Position numbers and translations under genes: made by a program | In this document: piece by piece, positions 1 through 10,294 of the stretch | Position numbering within the stretch: position 1 is the first letter of the stretch | Layout: every line of letters begins with the position of its first letter | NCBI RefSeq assembly: GCF_041146395.1 | Contig: NC_091012.1 | Span: 16,668,193 to 16,732,192 of the forward strand | DNA length: 64,000 nucleotides | Origin: Eulemur rufifrons | Taxonomy: Eukaryota; Chordata; Mammalia; Primates; Lemuridae | Reading direction: 5' to 3' | Notes under the pieces: generated by a model | What the model was told of the DNA's origin: nothing | Databases searched by the model: none | The model's input: only the letters and a program-made list of their open reading frames with translations

Positions 1-1407
1 GATATTGGTCTGTTCAGGTACTCTATTTCTTCCTGGTTGAGCCTGGGAAGACTATGTGTTTCTAAAAATTTGTCCATTTCCTCCGCATTCTCCAGTTTGT
101 GTGCATAAAGATTTTTGTAGAATTCATAGATGATATCTTGTATCTCTGTAGCATCGGTTGTGATTTCTCCTTTCATGTTCCTAATGGAGGTTATTAGAGA
201 TTTTACTTTTGTGCTCTTGGTTAGTCTAGCCAGAGGTGTGTTTATTTGGTTTATCTTTTCAAAGAACCAACTTTTTGTTTTGTTAATTTCCCTTATAGTT
301 TCTTTGTTGTCCTTTTCATTTAATTCTGATTTGATCTTAGTAATTTCTCACCTTCTGCTGGGTTTGGCGTTGTTCTGTTCTTCTTTGTCCAGCTCTTTGA
401 GTCTATTCATTAGGTCGTCTATTTGCAGGTTTTCTGTCTTTTTGATATAGGCATTTATGGATATTAATTTCCCTCTCAGGACTGCTTTAGCTGCGTCCCA
501 TAGATTTTGATAAGTTGTATCTCCATTGTCATTTAATTCAAAGAAACTTTTGATTTCCATCTTGATTTCTTCCTTTATAGAATAATTATTGAGGAGAAAG
601 TTATTTAGCTTCCATTACTTTGAGTAAGAGTGAGGGTTTCTGTTTGTGATCATTGTTACTTTTATTCCGCTGTGATCTGAGAAGATGCATGGTATAATTT
701 CTATTTTTTTTGAATTTTTTAAGACATGCTTTATGTCCTAGGACATGGTCAATCTTAGAGAATGTCCCGTGAGCTGATGAGAAGAATGTATATTCTGTGG
801 TCTTTGGGTGGAATGTCCTATAGATATCAGCCATGCCCATTTGTTCTAGGATTCTATTTAGGTCCATTATGTCTTTGTTTATTTTCTGTTTAGAGGATAT
901 GTCCTGTACTGTCAGTGGGGTGTTAAAGTCTCCAGCTATTACAGTATTTTTATGTATCATTTGGTTCAGATCTAGTAGGGTTTGCTTTATGAATCTAGGT
1001 GGACCTAGGTTGGGTGCATATATATTGAGTATAGTCATGGCTTCTTGTTGAATTGTGCCCTTGACCAGTATGTAGTAGCCATCTTTGTCTTTTATTATTT
1101 TTGTTGGTTTGATAGCTAAGTTATTGGAAATTAAGATTGCCACACCAGCTTTCTTTTGGTTACCATTTGCTTGAAATACCGATTTCCATCCTTTTACTTT
1201 CAGTCTAAATGCATCTTTGCTCGTTAGGTGGGTTTCTTGAAGACAACAGATACTTGGATTGTGTTTTTTTATCCATTGGGCCAGTCTATGTCTCTTGAGC
1301 GGGGAATTCAAGCCATTCCTATTTATTGAGAAAACTGATAAGTGAGATGGTTTTTTGTTCAGCTTGATTGGTAGAACTTTATTGCGATGTTTTCTCTCCT
1401 GAGCCAT
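1..1407 (-). pseudogene. L1-A ORF2 (endonuclease and start of reverse transcriptase), partial and frameshifted
   Basis: In an intact L1, ORF2 encodes an apurinic-type endonuclease, a reverse transcriptase and a C-terminal cysteine region, and acts on its own RNA. Here the start (MAQERKH at 1407) opens the endonuclease domain, with visible motifs [30 protein letters not shown] and IDHVLGHK. The first open segment ends at 601. Near 700-720 two homopolymer T runs are longer than in L1-B, which explains a frameshift just before the last endonuclease motif. The region from 600 down to 1 continues as the linker and the start of RT in shifted frames. The rest is off the window. Plus-strand reading frames over this stretch are antisense shadows. 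Confidence 0.9.
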
Positions 1408-1446
1408 TGTGGTATCTGGAATTTCATCTTTAGCTCTTGAGTAGTT

Positions 1447-2425
1447 TTACATTCGTGGATCTTTCTTGTGCTGATCCGTGTGTAATTCTCTTTTGAGTAC
1501 TTCTTGGAGGGCTGGTCTTGTCTTGGTGAATTCCCTCAACCTTTGTTTATCTGAGAATGTCTTGATTTCTCCTTCGTATAGAAAACTTAGCTTAGCTGGG
1601 TACAAGATTCTAGGCTGGGCATTATTCTGTTTCAGAAGTGTGAAAATGGGGCCCCAACCTCTTCTTGCTTGTAAGGTTTCAGCTGAGAAATCTGGCGTAA
1701 TTCTGATGGGTTTTCCTTTGTAAGTTACTTGTTTCATTCTCCTTACAGCTCGGAGAAGGGACTCTTTAGTGGATATTTTGGTCAGCCTGAGGACTACGTG
1801 GCGTGGTGTTTTCCTATTTGCTATGAATCTCCCAGGGGTCCTTTGAGCTTCTTCAATCTGTATGTCTAGAGTATTGGCAAGGCCTGGAAAATTTTCCTCA
1901 ATTATGTCTTCAAATAGCTTGTCCAACCCTTGCTTATTATCTTCTTCACCCTCAGGAATGCCAATAACTCTCAAGTTAGGTTTCTTCACATAATCCCACA
2001 TTTTTTGAAGACTCAGATCATTTCTCTTACTTTTTTGATCTATCTCTGTGACTATTTAGTTGGAAGGAGTTATCTTCAATTTCTGAGATTCTTTCCTCTG
2101 TTTGATCTACCCTGCTCTTGAGACTTTCCACAGTGTTTTGTAGGTCTCTGAGTGAATTCTTCATTTCTAGGAGTTCAGTTTGGTTTTTCTTCAATATTTC
2201 AATTTCTTTAGTGAATTTTTCCTCCAAATCCTGTATTTTTTTTGTGTGTTTTCCTTGTGTTGTTTATCCATTGATTCTTGTATATTATTCAGCTTGTTTA
2301 TGATCCATAATTGGAATTCTTCCTGTGACATGTTGGTGTTTTGAGTCTGGTTTGTGTCAAATGGTTGGGAGCTGGTATTTCTCTTTGGGGGTGAGCTTTC
2401 TGTTTGATTCTTTGTGCTTCCTGCG
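1447..2425 (-). pseudogene. L1-A ORF1 (RNA-binding chaperone), broken
   Basis: L1 ORF1p is a trimeric coiled-coil RNA-binding protein that packages L1 RNA. The C-terminal two-thirds is open at 1447-2001: an RRM-like part beginning NLRVIGIPEGEEDNKQG and a C-terminal domain with RITPDFSAETLQARRGW. The coiled coil is open at 2027-2227. The two pieces are separated by a 5-bp deletion near 2053: L1-B has an extra TGACT between GTGAC and TATTTAG on the plus strand. The base triplet that is the start codon in L1-B (34095-34097) reads CGT here on the plus strand, so the start may also be lost. The gap between the ORF1 stop and the ORF2 start is 39 bp, as in L1-B. Confidence 0.9.
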
Positions 2426-4345
2426 TTTTTTCACTGGGCCCTTCCCATCTAGATTAATCATTGGATCTTTTCTTATAGATTTAGTCTGGTTAACAGCACT
2501 CTTTGTGGTCTATTCTTAGGCTGTGAAGCAGTCTAGGTGTATTGCTTCCTTTGGCAAGAGGGGGAGACTGTTGTGAATTGTTTAGAGATTTTTCTATTTC
2601 AGTTGGGGGACTGCTTCTGATGGGTCCAATCCTAGAGGTCCAATCCAAGACTGCTTTGGCGAGTTAGGACACTGTGTTGTGGTCTTTCAGAAGACAGGCA
2701 GGGTCCTGGTAGTAGACCGAAATTCTCTTTGTTTGTTTGTTTCCCTTTGGTTCTTCCTCTATAGGGGTGGTTTCCATCTCTATCTACAGGAAAGATACTA
2801 GCTATGGGGAGTGGACGGTGCCCTCACTCGCTCAGCGCCCCAGTTGCTGCAGCTCCCACGGGCAAAAGTCTGCCTTGGCCCAATGTCCCCAGGGACCAGG
2901 CTCCACACTCTCACTTCTGGAGAAGTATTCAGTGTTTACACATGGGCGGGGTCCCTATATAAGGTCTGTGGACCAGGGGAGGGGGCCGTCCAGGGAGTCT
3001 CTTGGTACCCTATTGCTCCGCAGTGACTTGGCTGTGGGCCCCAAATGGTGATTGCGCGCCCGCAGAATGCCGGCGTTGGGGGTGACTACTCAGGTTCCGG
3101 TATGTACCAGAGCCAGGGGCATGGCCCGTTCCGAAGCTCACCATGGCTTCCCAGTTAGAAGGCAAAAAGAGAGAAGAAAGAAAGAAAAAGAATAAAAAAG
3201 AAGAGAAAAGAAAGAAAAGGAGAAGAAAAAGAAAGAGAAAAGAAAAGGAGAAGAGGAAAAAGAAGAAAAAAGAGAAAAGAAAAAACAAAACCAAAAAAAA
3301 CCCCCCAAACAAACAAACAAATAACACAAAGAAACCTAACCCAAAAACACCAAAAACACAAACACAAAAGAAAAAAAACAAAGCTACACAGCACCACACC
3401 ACATCGCTAAACGAAGAGATATACAAATCTGAAGTATATAGTTCAGCGGCTCAATGATTGTGTTTTTGCGCCTTAGTGCAGCTCCGCCCCTTCACGCCCA
3501 CTCCGTTGGGTCCCGAGCGGCGACTCAATGTTTTGTTTTTTTTTTATGTCTTAGCGAAGCTCCGCCCCTTCACGCCGAGCACGGCCCCGGCAGAGATGGC
3601 GGGGGCCCAGAGACCAGTGGAGGGCGCCGGGCAGAGAGAGGCGGTCGGCACCTTATGGCTTCCGAGCGGTTCTGCCTTTGCTTTCAAGATGGCGCCCACA
3701 GCGCTCCGGGGTTGGAGGGGGACCGGCTCCCCGGCAGGCAGAGACCAGAGACTGCCGCTGCCGGGGGGGGTTGGTGGGCAAAGCCGCCAGGGGCCACCAG
3801 CTGAGGGGCCACCGGCTGAAGAACCACCGACAAAAGCAGCACAGAGGCACAGTGCAATTCACTGATCGAGGATCCTTCGTGCCCCTCCCCCCTGGCGCAG
3901 GTCTGTCCCTCCTCGCCAAGGGCTGTCTCAGCCGAGACTTCCCAGGTTCCAACCTATTCTCCTGAAAAAGCCTCCTGACTGCAATGGCCCACGTCTCCCT
4001 CAGTGATTCTGCTCTGGCATGCAGGGGGGTCTCCAAGCAATTGGGGTTGGCGGTCAGTGAGGAGCGCAAGCTGCTTTCCCAGCAGACTGCCCCCACCCCA
4101 CCTGGGGGTGGGCACAGCTGACCTGTGCTCCGCTTACTGTCTGTTCTGCGTTCCGCAGAGATCCGTGATCTTAATTTTCATTCACCTCAGACCTCACTCG
4201 CTCTGTTTGTCCCACGTTGATTTTCCATGGATTCACACCACTTTTCCTGTGTGGGAGCAGTCCTCTAGCGTTGTGGCAGGTCCGGATCCGCGATTTCCTC
4301 TCCGGAGCACAGATCCAGGCCGTCACCACCACTCCGCCATCTTTC
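2426..4345 (-). promoter_or_regulatory. L1-A 5' UTR / internal promoter region
   Basis: GC-rich region upstream of ORF1 in L1 orientation. It includes a plus-strand purine/A-rich tract at about 3160-3400 (pyrimidine-rich on the L1 sense strand), then copies of a CGCCTTAGYRCAGCTCCGCCCC-type motif near 3470 and 3550. A YY1-like core AAGATGGCG occurs on the plus strand at 3686-3694 and on the minus strand at 4335-4343, the L1 5' terminus. In other primate L1s a YY1 site at the very 5' end directs transcription start; applying that here is inference. Long lysine- or arginine-rich reading frames in the purine tract are low-complexity artefacts. Confidence 0.75.
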
Positions 4346-6592
4346 CCCACCCTCAAGTTTATTTTTTATCTCCTTGCCTTCTGAGGTTAAGAGGCCTCGT
4401 TCCTGATAGAGTGCTCCATGCACGTGAGCGGTAGCAAAGGCATATCTACTATCGGTGTAGATGTTAATAGTCTTATCCCTTCCCCACCTCAGGGCTTGGG
4501 TCAAAGCTATAAGTTCTGCTCTCTGGGCTGAAGTCCCATGTCCCAAAGCTTGTGCCCAGATAACCCGGTCAGCAGTGACCACAGCTGCCCCTGCATACCT
4601 GACTCCTTCGGACACGTAACTGCTTCCATCCATGTATAATTGTTCATAAGGTTCTGGCCACGGCTGATCAGTGAGATCTGCTCTCAGATTGGTCAGTGAC
4701 TCTAATATCTCATAGCAGTTATGCAGTGGCTCTGCCAGTTCATCATCTGGTAGTAGAGTGGCAGGGTTGAGAGCAGTTGTCTTTAAAAAACGAATCCTAG
4801 GTGGGTCTAACAACAGCACTTGGTACTGGGTTATACATGAGTTGGAAAGCCATCTTTCAGGTGGACTTTTTAGCAGGGCGTCTACTGAGTGTGGGGCTAT
4901 AATACACAAGTCCTGCCCCAAAGTGAGTTTAGAGGCTTCCTTTGCCAAGACTGCTGTTGCTGCGATGGCCCGCACACACCCCGGCCAGCCGGAGGCAACC
5001 GGGTCTAGCCTCTTAGACAGATATGCAACCGGTCTGTTCCATGGCCCTAACGTCTGGGTTAGGACCCCTTTGGCTATTCCTCGGGCTTCAGCAACATATA
5101 AGTGAAAAGGCTTGGTCAAGTCTGGCAATGCCAATGCAGGGGCATTTACTAATGCCTGTTTGAGTTTCTCAAATGCCCTGGCTTCCCCTTCAGTCCACAC
5201 TAGGGCGTCTCCTTTTCCCCTGGTGCTGGCATACAGGGGCTTCGCTATCTCCGCAAACTTGGGGATCCAGGGTCTACAGTACCCCACTGCTCCCAAAAAT
5301 TCACGTACTTGTCTCTTAGTTTGGGGCTGCGGGATCTTTAGGATAGCCTCAATCCTGCTGGTGGAGAGAGTTCTCTTTCCTTCTTTTAGCTCATAACCCA
5401 GATAGGATGCCGATTGAGTACACAGCTGAGCCTTTTTAGCTGAAACCCGGTATCCTAGTTGGGCTAATTCTAACAGTAAATCCTCTGTTGCCCTTTTGCA
5501 TGTGGCATGGTCCTTTGTGGCTAGGAGAAGATCATCCACATACTGCAGGAGAGTTACTTCTGGGTGTCCTTGTCTGAAATGAGCTAGGTCCTGGCTTAGA
5601 GCTTCATCAAACAAAGTGGGTGAGTTTTTGAAACCTTGCGGCAGTCTCATCCAGGTTAACTGGCCCGAATACCCACCCTCCGGGTCTGTCCATTCAAAAG
5701 CAAAAATAGGTTAACTTACTGTGGACAGAGGGAGTGAAAAGAAGGCATCCTTTAGATCCAGCACCGTGTATACCTGATGACTTGGAGGTAGCAGACTCAG
5801 CAATGTGTACGGGTTAGGCACGGTGGGGTGAATTGTCTCAACTCTCTTGTTGACTTCCCGGAGGTCCTGCACTGGCCGATAATCGTCCGTCCCTGGTTTC
5901 TGTACGGGGAGCAGAGGAGTATTCCAAGCCGACTGGCAGGGAACCAAAATACCCGCCTCCCAGAGTCTCTTAATATGAACCGCAATTCCTTTTCTAGCTT
6001 TTATACTGATGGGGTACTGGCGAACGCGGACAGGAGTAGCCATGCTAGTTAATTGTACAATAATGGGAGGTCGGTGTGAGGCCAATCCAGGTGGGTTAGT
6101 CTCTGCCCATACACTGGGAATTTTGTTTTGAAGTTCCTGTAAATATGGGCTTGGGTCCAGGCATGAGTGCGCTCCCTCCATCAATAAGTATTCCTCTGAT
6201 AGGGGGCACGTAAGAAGGATAGCAGGGGGAGTAGCAGAAGGGCCTTGGTTGAAGGAGAGTTTAGCTGCATCCCCCTGAAAGGATATAGTGGCTTGTAATT
6301 TCTGGAGTAGGTCCCTTCCCAAAAGCGGGTACGGGCATTCTGGCATCACCAGGAATGAATGAGTAATAGTTCCTGCTCCTAGGTCAATTATCCTAGTTTT
6401 TGTCCAAGGATATTCCTTTACTTTCCCCGTAGCCCCCTGTATCAAAGCCGTTGCCTTTGAGATGGGGCTTTCTGCTCTTTGTAAAACTGAATGTGTAGCC
6501 CCAGTGTCCACCAAAAATTCTACAGGTTTGCCCCCAATTTTTAAAGTTACCTTGGGCTCCTGGGGGCTCATTAGAATGGAGCCCCGGCCCCG
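4346..6592 (-). pseudogene. ERV pro-pol: protease, reverse transcriptase, RNase H; one stop, 3' end lost to L1-A
   Basis: Aspartic protease, reverse transcriptase and RNase H of a gammaretrovirus-like Pol, in one frame following the gag stop. The protease carries the active-site DTGA at about 6500. RT shows [11 protein letters not shown], then LDLKDAFF near 5740, LPQGFKNSP near 5645 and the catalytic YVDD near 5530. RNase H shows [15 protein letters not shown] and YTDSRYA, with all acidic positions present. A single in-frame TAA at 5711-5713 sits just after the LDLKDAFF block. The frame then runs open through RNase H and crosses into the L1-A 5' UTR at 4345; residues encoded below that point are not viral. 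Integrase is absent from the window. Confidence 0.92.
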
Positions 6593-8121
6593 TCATTCCG
6601 CACTTTCCACAAGGACGGAGGTGGGCTTTTTCTTACCTTTTTCTGTCTGTGACCGATGGGGACACTCTCGTTTCCAATGTCCATATTCCTTACAGTAAGC
6701 ACACTGTCGAGGATCTAGGCCACACCTTCCCTGGTTCCCGGTCCTAGGGCCCATTCCTTTCTTTTGTCCTTGTCGTGTGTCATTCAGTGCCGTTACCAAA
6801 ATCTTTGTCATTCTTTTAGATTGCACTGTGCCTAGATCCTCTCGATTATTATAAACCTTCTGGGCAACTTCCACCAACCCAGACAACAACTTTCCCTCAA
6901 ATCCTTCTAACTTCTGCAACTTTCTCCTAATATCTGGGGCAGACTGGGTGACAAAGGCTATGTTGATAGCACGCCTATTTTCTGGCGCCTCTGGATCTAT
7001 GGGGGTATACAAGCGGTAAGCCTCAAAAAGGCATTCAAGAAACGCTGCAGGGGGCTCATTAGGTCCCTGAACAGTTTTGCTCACCTTAGATAAATTAGTA
7101 GGCTTCTTAGCCGCAGCTCGTATACCCCTGAGCAGAGTCTGGCGATACTGATTGAGAGCCCCCCTACCTTGATCATCATTAGGGTCCCACTCAGGACGCA
7201 TAGATGGAAAAACATGCTGTTCACGCATAGGATCTGTATTAGGCTGTCTGTCCGGACCAAGAATTGTCTTAATCGCCTCCCTTCGAATGCGTTCTCTTTC
7301 CTCTGAAGTAAAGAGCACCTGGAGGAGCTGCTGGCAATCATCCAAGGTTGGCTGGTGAGTAAAGAATATAGTTTCTAAAAGAGAAATTAACCCTTGAGGC
7401 TTCTCCGAAAAGGACGGGTTTTGATTTTTCCAATTATACAAATCACTAGTTGAAAAGGGGACATATACCATAAAAGGTGGATGGTCAAGCCCAAGAGGGG
7501 TTGGGGCTTCCCGTAAAGGAAGAATGGGTACTTCAGGTTGATACTGTGAGCCACTCCGAGTATGTGATGGGCTAACTAATTTCGCAGGGCTCATTGGCTC
7601 AGAGTCTGATTCCTGTTTGGAAGTCGGGGTAGAAGTCGTGACCGGTGTGGGGGCCGAGGCCGAAACATATGGGGGGGGGGCTCCGTCCAGATAGGGTCCT
7701 CAGAGGAATTAGTTTAAACTGGATATAGTTTCTTTCCCTCTCTTTCCTCCGGGGCTGACCTTGGAGCTGATTTAGAAACCAAAAGCACTCTAGCCTTTTC
7801 CCCTTGCTTTCGACCACATTGTTGGAGCCACCGTGGGTTATCTACCAAAATATCATTCCAAATTTGGATGTAGGGGATCTGGTCAGGGTGGCCTGGCTGC
7901 CCAAAAATGATGGCTTGAACCCGATTGGCAAGGGTAATCTGAGTAATGCCCTCCGGGGGCCAGCCAACCCCGAAGGTGGGCCATTCACGTTCGCAAAATT
8001 TTTGCAAATCAAATGAATTAACGGAAAATCCGTATGGCTCAGCCCGCCTCTTGAAATCCTGGAAGTTTTTTAGAAAACATTCAATTGGTGTACAATTTAG
8101 ACACGACCTTGATTGACCCAT
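6593..8121 (-). pseudogene. ERV gag (matrix, late-domain region, capsid, nucleocapsid), two breaks
   Basis: Gag structural polyprotein. The likely start is the ATG at 8119-8121, giving MGQSRSC with a glycine at position 2 suitable for myristoylation. The frame is open upstream to 8256, so an extended start is possible. Matrix runs to a TAA at 7714-7716. A run of ten C (minus strand, 7671-7680) then marks a frameshift, and a PPPY late-domain motif follows it directly. Capsid is open from 7594, with a major-homology-type block around 7060. Nucleocapsid has one zinc knuckle, CAYCKEYGHWKREC, near 6690. Gag ends at TGA 6593-6595, in frame with pro-pol and followed by CGG. Confidence 0.9.
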
Positions 8122-8231
8122 TATGTAAGGGAAGAGAGAGTTAGCCTGAAGGCTTGTCAGTCGTGGTACAGCTTGTCGCAATCCGAGGGTTACAGGACAG
8201 AGGTCAGGAGCTGGCCCTGAAAAACAGAAAA

Positions 8232-8660
8232 TTACCGGGGGCAAAAGTCTGAACAAAGGAGTTTAAAAAGGGCTCGGAAACAAAACATCAGGCATACTAT
8301 AGCCCAATATAATAACACTAGCAAGACCTTCTCCCCCCTGCTCCATTCTCTCGGAGTTAGGGCATAGAGGCCCAATCCAAGCACTATAGCCAGGGCACCG
8401 GGTATTAGATAAATTAAGAGAGCCATATACAAACAAATAGAAGGACACAGGAGGAACTTCATAATGGAATCCAAGCAGGTTGTCCTCTGAGGCAGGAACG
8501 CACGTCCGGAAGGAATAGACCGTACTCTTCGTCGAGGAATTAGCAAAGGCAGCCCCCAACTCAGAATGCTTTGCAGATATTCCCGACCTCCTTCTGAGGT
8601 TAATAAATATAACTGGCAATCAGAGCAGTAACCTGGCCTAAAAGGAAACCAATGACTCAT
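8232..8660 (-). CDS. Pre-gag ORF, 142 aa, hydrophobic C-terminal half (unrecognised)
   Basis: An open frame in the ERV leader just before gag, overlapping the upstream extension of the gag frame by 25 bp but in another frame. The first 65 or so residues are mixed and cysteine-containing. The rest holds two or three hydrophobic stretches (around MALLIYLIPGALAIVLGLGL and VLLVLLYWAIVCLMF), suggesting a small membrane protein. Gammaretroviruses such as MLV make a membrane-anchored extended Gag from the leader, but in frame with gag; this ORF is not in frame. It could be a separate accessory gene, a spliced or frameshifted N-terminal extension, or chance. I do not recognise the sequence. Confidence 0.35.
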   Translation of the reverse strand: MSHWFPFRPGYCSDCQLYLLTSEGGREYLQSILSWGLPLLIPRRRVRSIPSGRAFLPQRTTCLDSIMKFLLCPSICLYMALLIYLIPGALAIVLGLGLYALTPREWSRGEKVLLVLLYWAIVCLMFCFRALFKLLCSDFCPR

Positions 8661-8771
8661 CGGGGCCTGAGGTGGCTCCCCCCTTTGGATAGAGGGCAGT
8701 TTCTACAAAGAATTCTTGATAACTCATGAGTAGCAGACTGGAACGGCAACAGAGAAAGAAAATTAGTAGAT

Positions 8772-9760
8772 TTATTGGCTAGGGGGAGAAGGAGATAAAT
8801 GAGAGTTGTTGCTAGGTGAAACAGACGCCGACGAGGCAGCAGCTGGCAAAATTGTCTTTGTTTTCCACAATTTCTCCTGGTTACAGTAAGGGCAACACTT
8901 TTTATGAGATCCCGATTTAACCTTACCCAGCACAGAAATTTTGGGCACAATTTGCTGTACACTCCTTCGTGTCATATCGTGCCATAAAAGTTTCTTAAAA
9001 GGACAAGACACAGAGCACAGATTGTTCACATAGGGTGGGGTGTACTTTCAGGTGTCCGCCTGGCTGCTCCCCTCGCGGAGATTTAGGCGCGTCTTGGCTG
9101 AAGGTGCTCCCGTATAAAGCCCGGGCAGGTCACCGCTCTTTTCAGAGGGTGAGTCACCGTTATGACGTATGACGTCGCCACAGAACCACAGGTTAGGACC
9201 CACTCAAACCCCGTAGCTATTCAGCCGTGGGGCTATAACATTCTCACATCTCTCATCCAGGTGACAGTCAGGAGGGGAGACAAGACAACACTAGTATCCA
9301 AACAACGAGTAACATAAAACAAATCAACCACAAGTAACAAACCAACATAAAACAAAATCCTAAAGTTTTCGGAAAAACCAAGCTATCTGGCATGGTACCA
9401 AATAGTTGCTGATTCAGCCTCACGGCCAAAACAGCGTTCCAAGTCCGAAAACAATAACCAGAACCCCGAGTGACGTCTCACTCCTTGGGGCTTGTTCCTG
9501 GGATTTTAGCTGTGTCCAGCCTTCCCAAAGAACACCAGAATGGGCCCACCAGAGACAGACAAACCAGACACTCACCGGTGTATATCCAGAAGACTCGTCC
9601 AAGGGAATTCATTAATTTGGGGGTGTTGGCGGCCGGAGCGTGGTCTGGCTGTTGCCTGGGGCTGAGGAATGTCTCTCAGGAGCTCTCCCCTAGGCTGGGC
9701 ACGCGACCCGCACCAGGTCCCAGACACCAGTGGTCACCAGGCGCCCTGTATAAGGGTGAA
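8772..9760 (-). other. ERV leader with a second small ORF (8772-9029) and a splice donor
   Basis: Between the primer-binding site and the pre-gag ORF, about 1.1 kb of untranslated leader. An 85-aa frame at 8772-9029 contains a CCPYC cysteine cluster and a serine/proline-rich tail. It is in the same frame as the 8232-8660 ORF but is separated from it by several stops. A pyrimidine-rich stretch ending in CAG near 8740 (minus strand) resembles a splice acceptor. Whether the two small ORFs belong together through splicing is inference. The remainder holds nothing I recognise. Confidence 0.4.
9570..9577 (-). promoter_or_regulatory. Putative ERV major splice donor
   Basis: The minus strand reads CACCG/GTGAGTGT here, a near-consensus 5' splice site about 185 bp downstream of the primer-binding site. 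That is where gammaretroviral leaders carry the donor used for env mRNA. Confidence 0.5.
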
Positions 9761-9778
9761 ATCTCTCTGGGGCCTCCA
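9761..9778 (-). other. ERV primer-binding site, tRNA-Thr-like
   Basis: On the minus strand the 18 bases after the LTR end read TGGAGGCCCCAGAGAGAT. This is complementary to a ...GGGGCCTCCA 3' end, as I recall for a tRNA-Thr species, with one difference. It lies two bases after the LTR's terminal ...AACA, as expected. The assignment to Thr rests on memory of tRNA ends, so it is tentative. Confidence 0.55.
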
Positions 9779-9780
9779 AA

Positions 9781-10294
9781 TGTTATAGCCTAAGATGCGA
9801 GAAATGACCACCTAAAGACCAAATTGAGCCAAATTAGGAGTCTTTATTAGCTGGCCAGCGACCACCCCCTGTTCTGGGAAAGTCCAGAGACAGAGAATGG
9901 CCCCGAGCTTAAAGTGAGCAGGGGTTATATACCTTCACCACTAACAATACTAACAATACACATATGGCTAAAAAAAATGTTGATTACAATAATTCATAAG
10001 CAAGCAAACTTACAGAAGCAGATAGCATCCATTAAATCAAGGAACATTTCCTTATGGAACATCCAAGGAACATTTTCCCAAGGAACTGCCAAGTGTAGTA
10101 CAATGTAACTATACACCTAATGATTTTAAACAATCACTTACAAATTAATCACTGTATAAAATTTTTTGTTATTCATGTGTTCTTCTCTACTTCACACAAC
10201 AGTGAGCCTGTACACAAGATGGCTGCACTAGCCTGCATACAAGATGGCTTCTCTTAAGCTCATAAAATTATAGTGAGTACTGCGCTTCATCACA
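9781..10294 (-). repeat. ERV 5' LTR
   Basis: Long terminal repeat read on the minus strand, ending ...CTATAACA directly before the primer-binding site. It contains a TATA box (TATATAA, plus coordinates 9925-9931) and a polyadenylation signal AATAAA (9843-9848) at distances that fit U3-R-U5. The outer edge is uncertain: TGTGATGAAGC beginning at 10294 gives a 514-bp LTR, while TGTTGTGTG beginning at 10201 would give 421 bp with a better inverted repeat to the AACA end. Two AGCCATCTTGT-type repeats at about 10215-10250 favour the longer version. The partner 3' LTR is not in the window. Confidence 0.7.

Larger units (their letters stand above)
1..4345 (-). mobile_element. L1-A: full-length-type LINE-1, 3' part beyond window
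   Basis: A LINE-1 retrotransposon read on the minus strand: 5' UTR at about 2426-4345, ORF1 at 1447-2425, ORF2 from 1407 down to the window edge. It is nearly collinear with the complete copy L1-B at 28859-36580, which gives the boundaries. The 5' end falls at about 4345, where the minus strand begins with AAAGATGGCGGAG. Directly beyond it the sequence becomes retroviral pol, so this L1 interrupts the ERV. The 3' end, poly-A tail and target-site duplication are outside the window. Indels against L1-B break both reading frames, so this copy is not functional. Confidence 0.93.
4346..10294 (-). mobile_element. Gammaretrovirus-like endogenous retrovirus (class I), 5' LTR to RNase H, truncated by L1-A
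   Basis: Read on the minus strand, the order is 5' LTR (9781-10294), primer-binding site, leader with pre-gag ORF, gag, protease, reverse transcriptase and RNase H. The coding order, single zinc knuckle, PPPY late motif and same-frame gag-pol separated by a stop all fit gammaretrovirus-like class I ERVs. The element stops where L1-A begins, so integrase, env and the 3' LTR should lie left of the window. Breaks visible here: a TAA and a homopolymer frameshift in gag, a TAA in RT and the L1 insertion. It cannot encode complete products. Confidence 0.9.

Noticed and set aside
3143..3457. Lysine/arginine-rich ORF (and its phenylalanine-rich antisense)
   Set aside because: Low-complexity purine tract in the L1-A 5' UTR; open on both strands because of composition.
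4265..4345. C-terminal extension of the ERV pol frame
   Set aside because: This part is L1-A 5' UTR read by chance in the pol frame.
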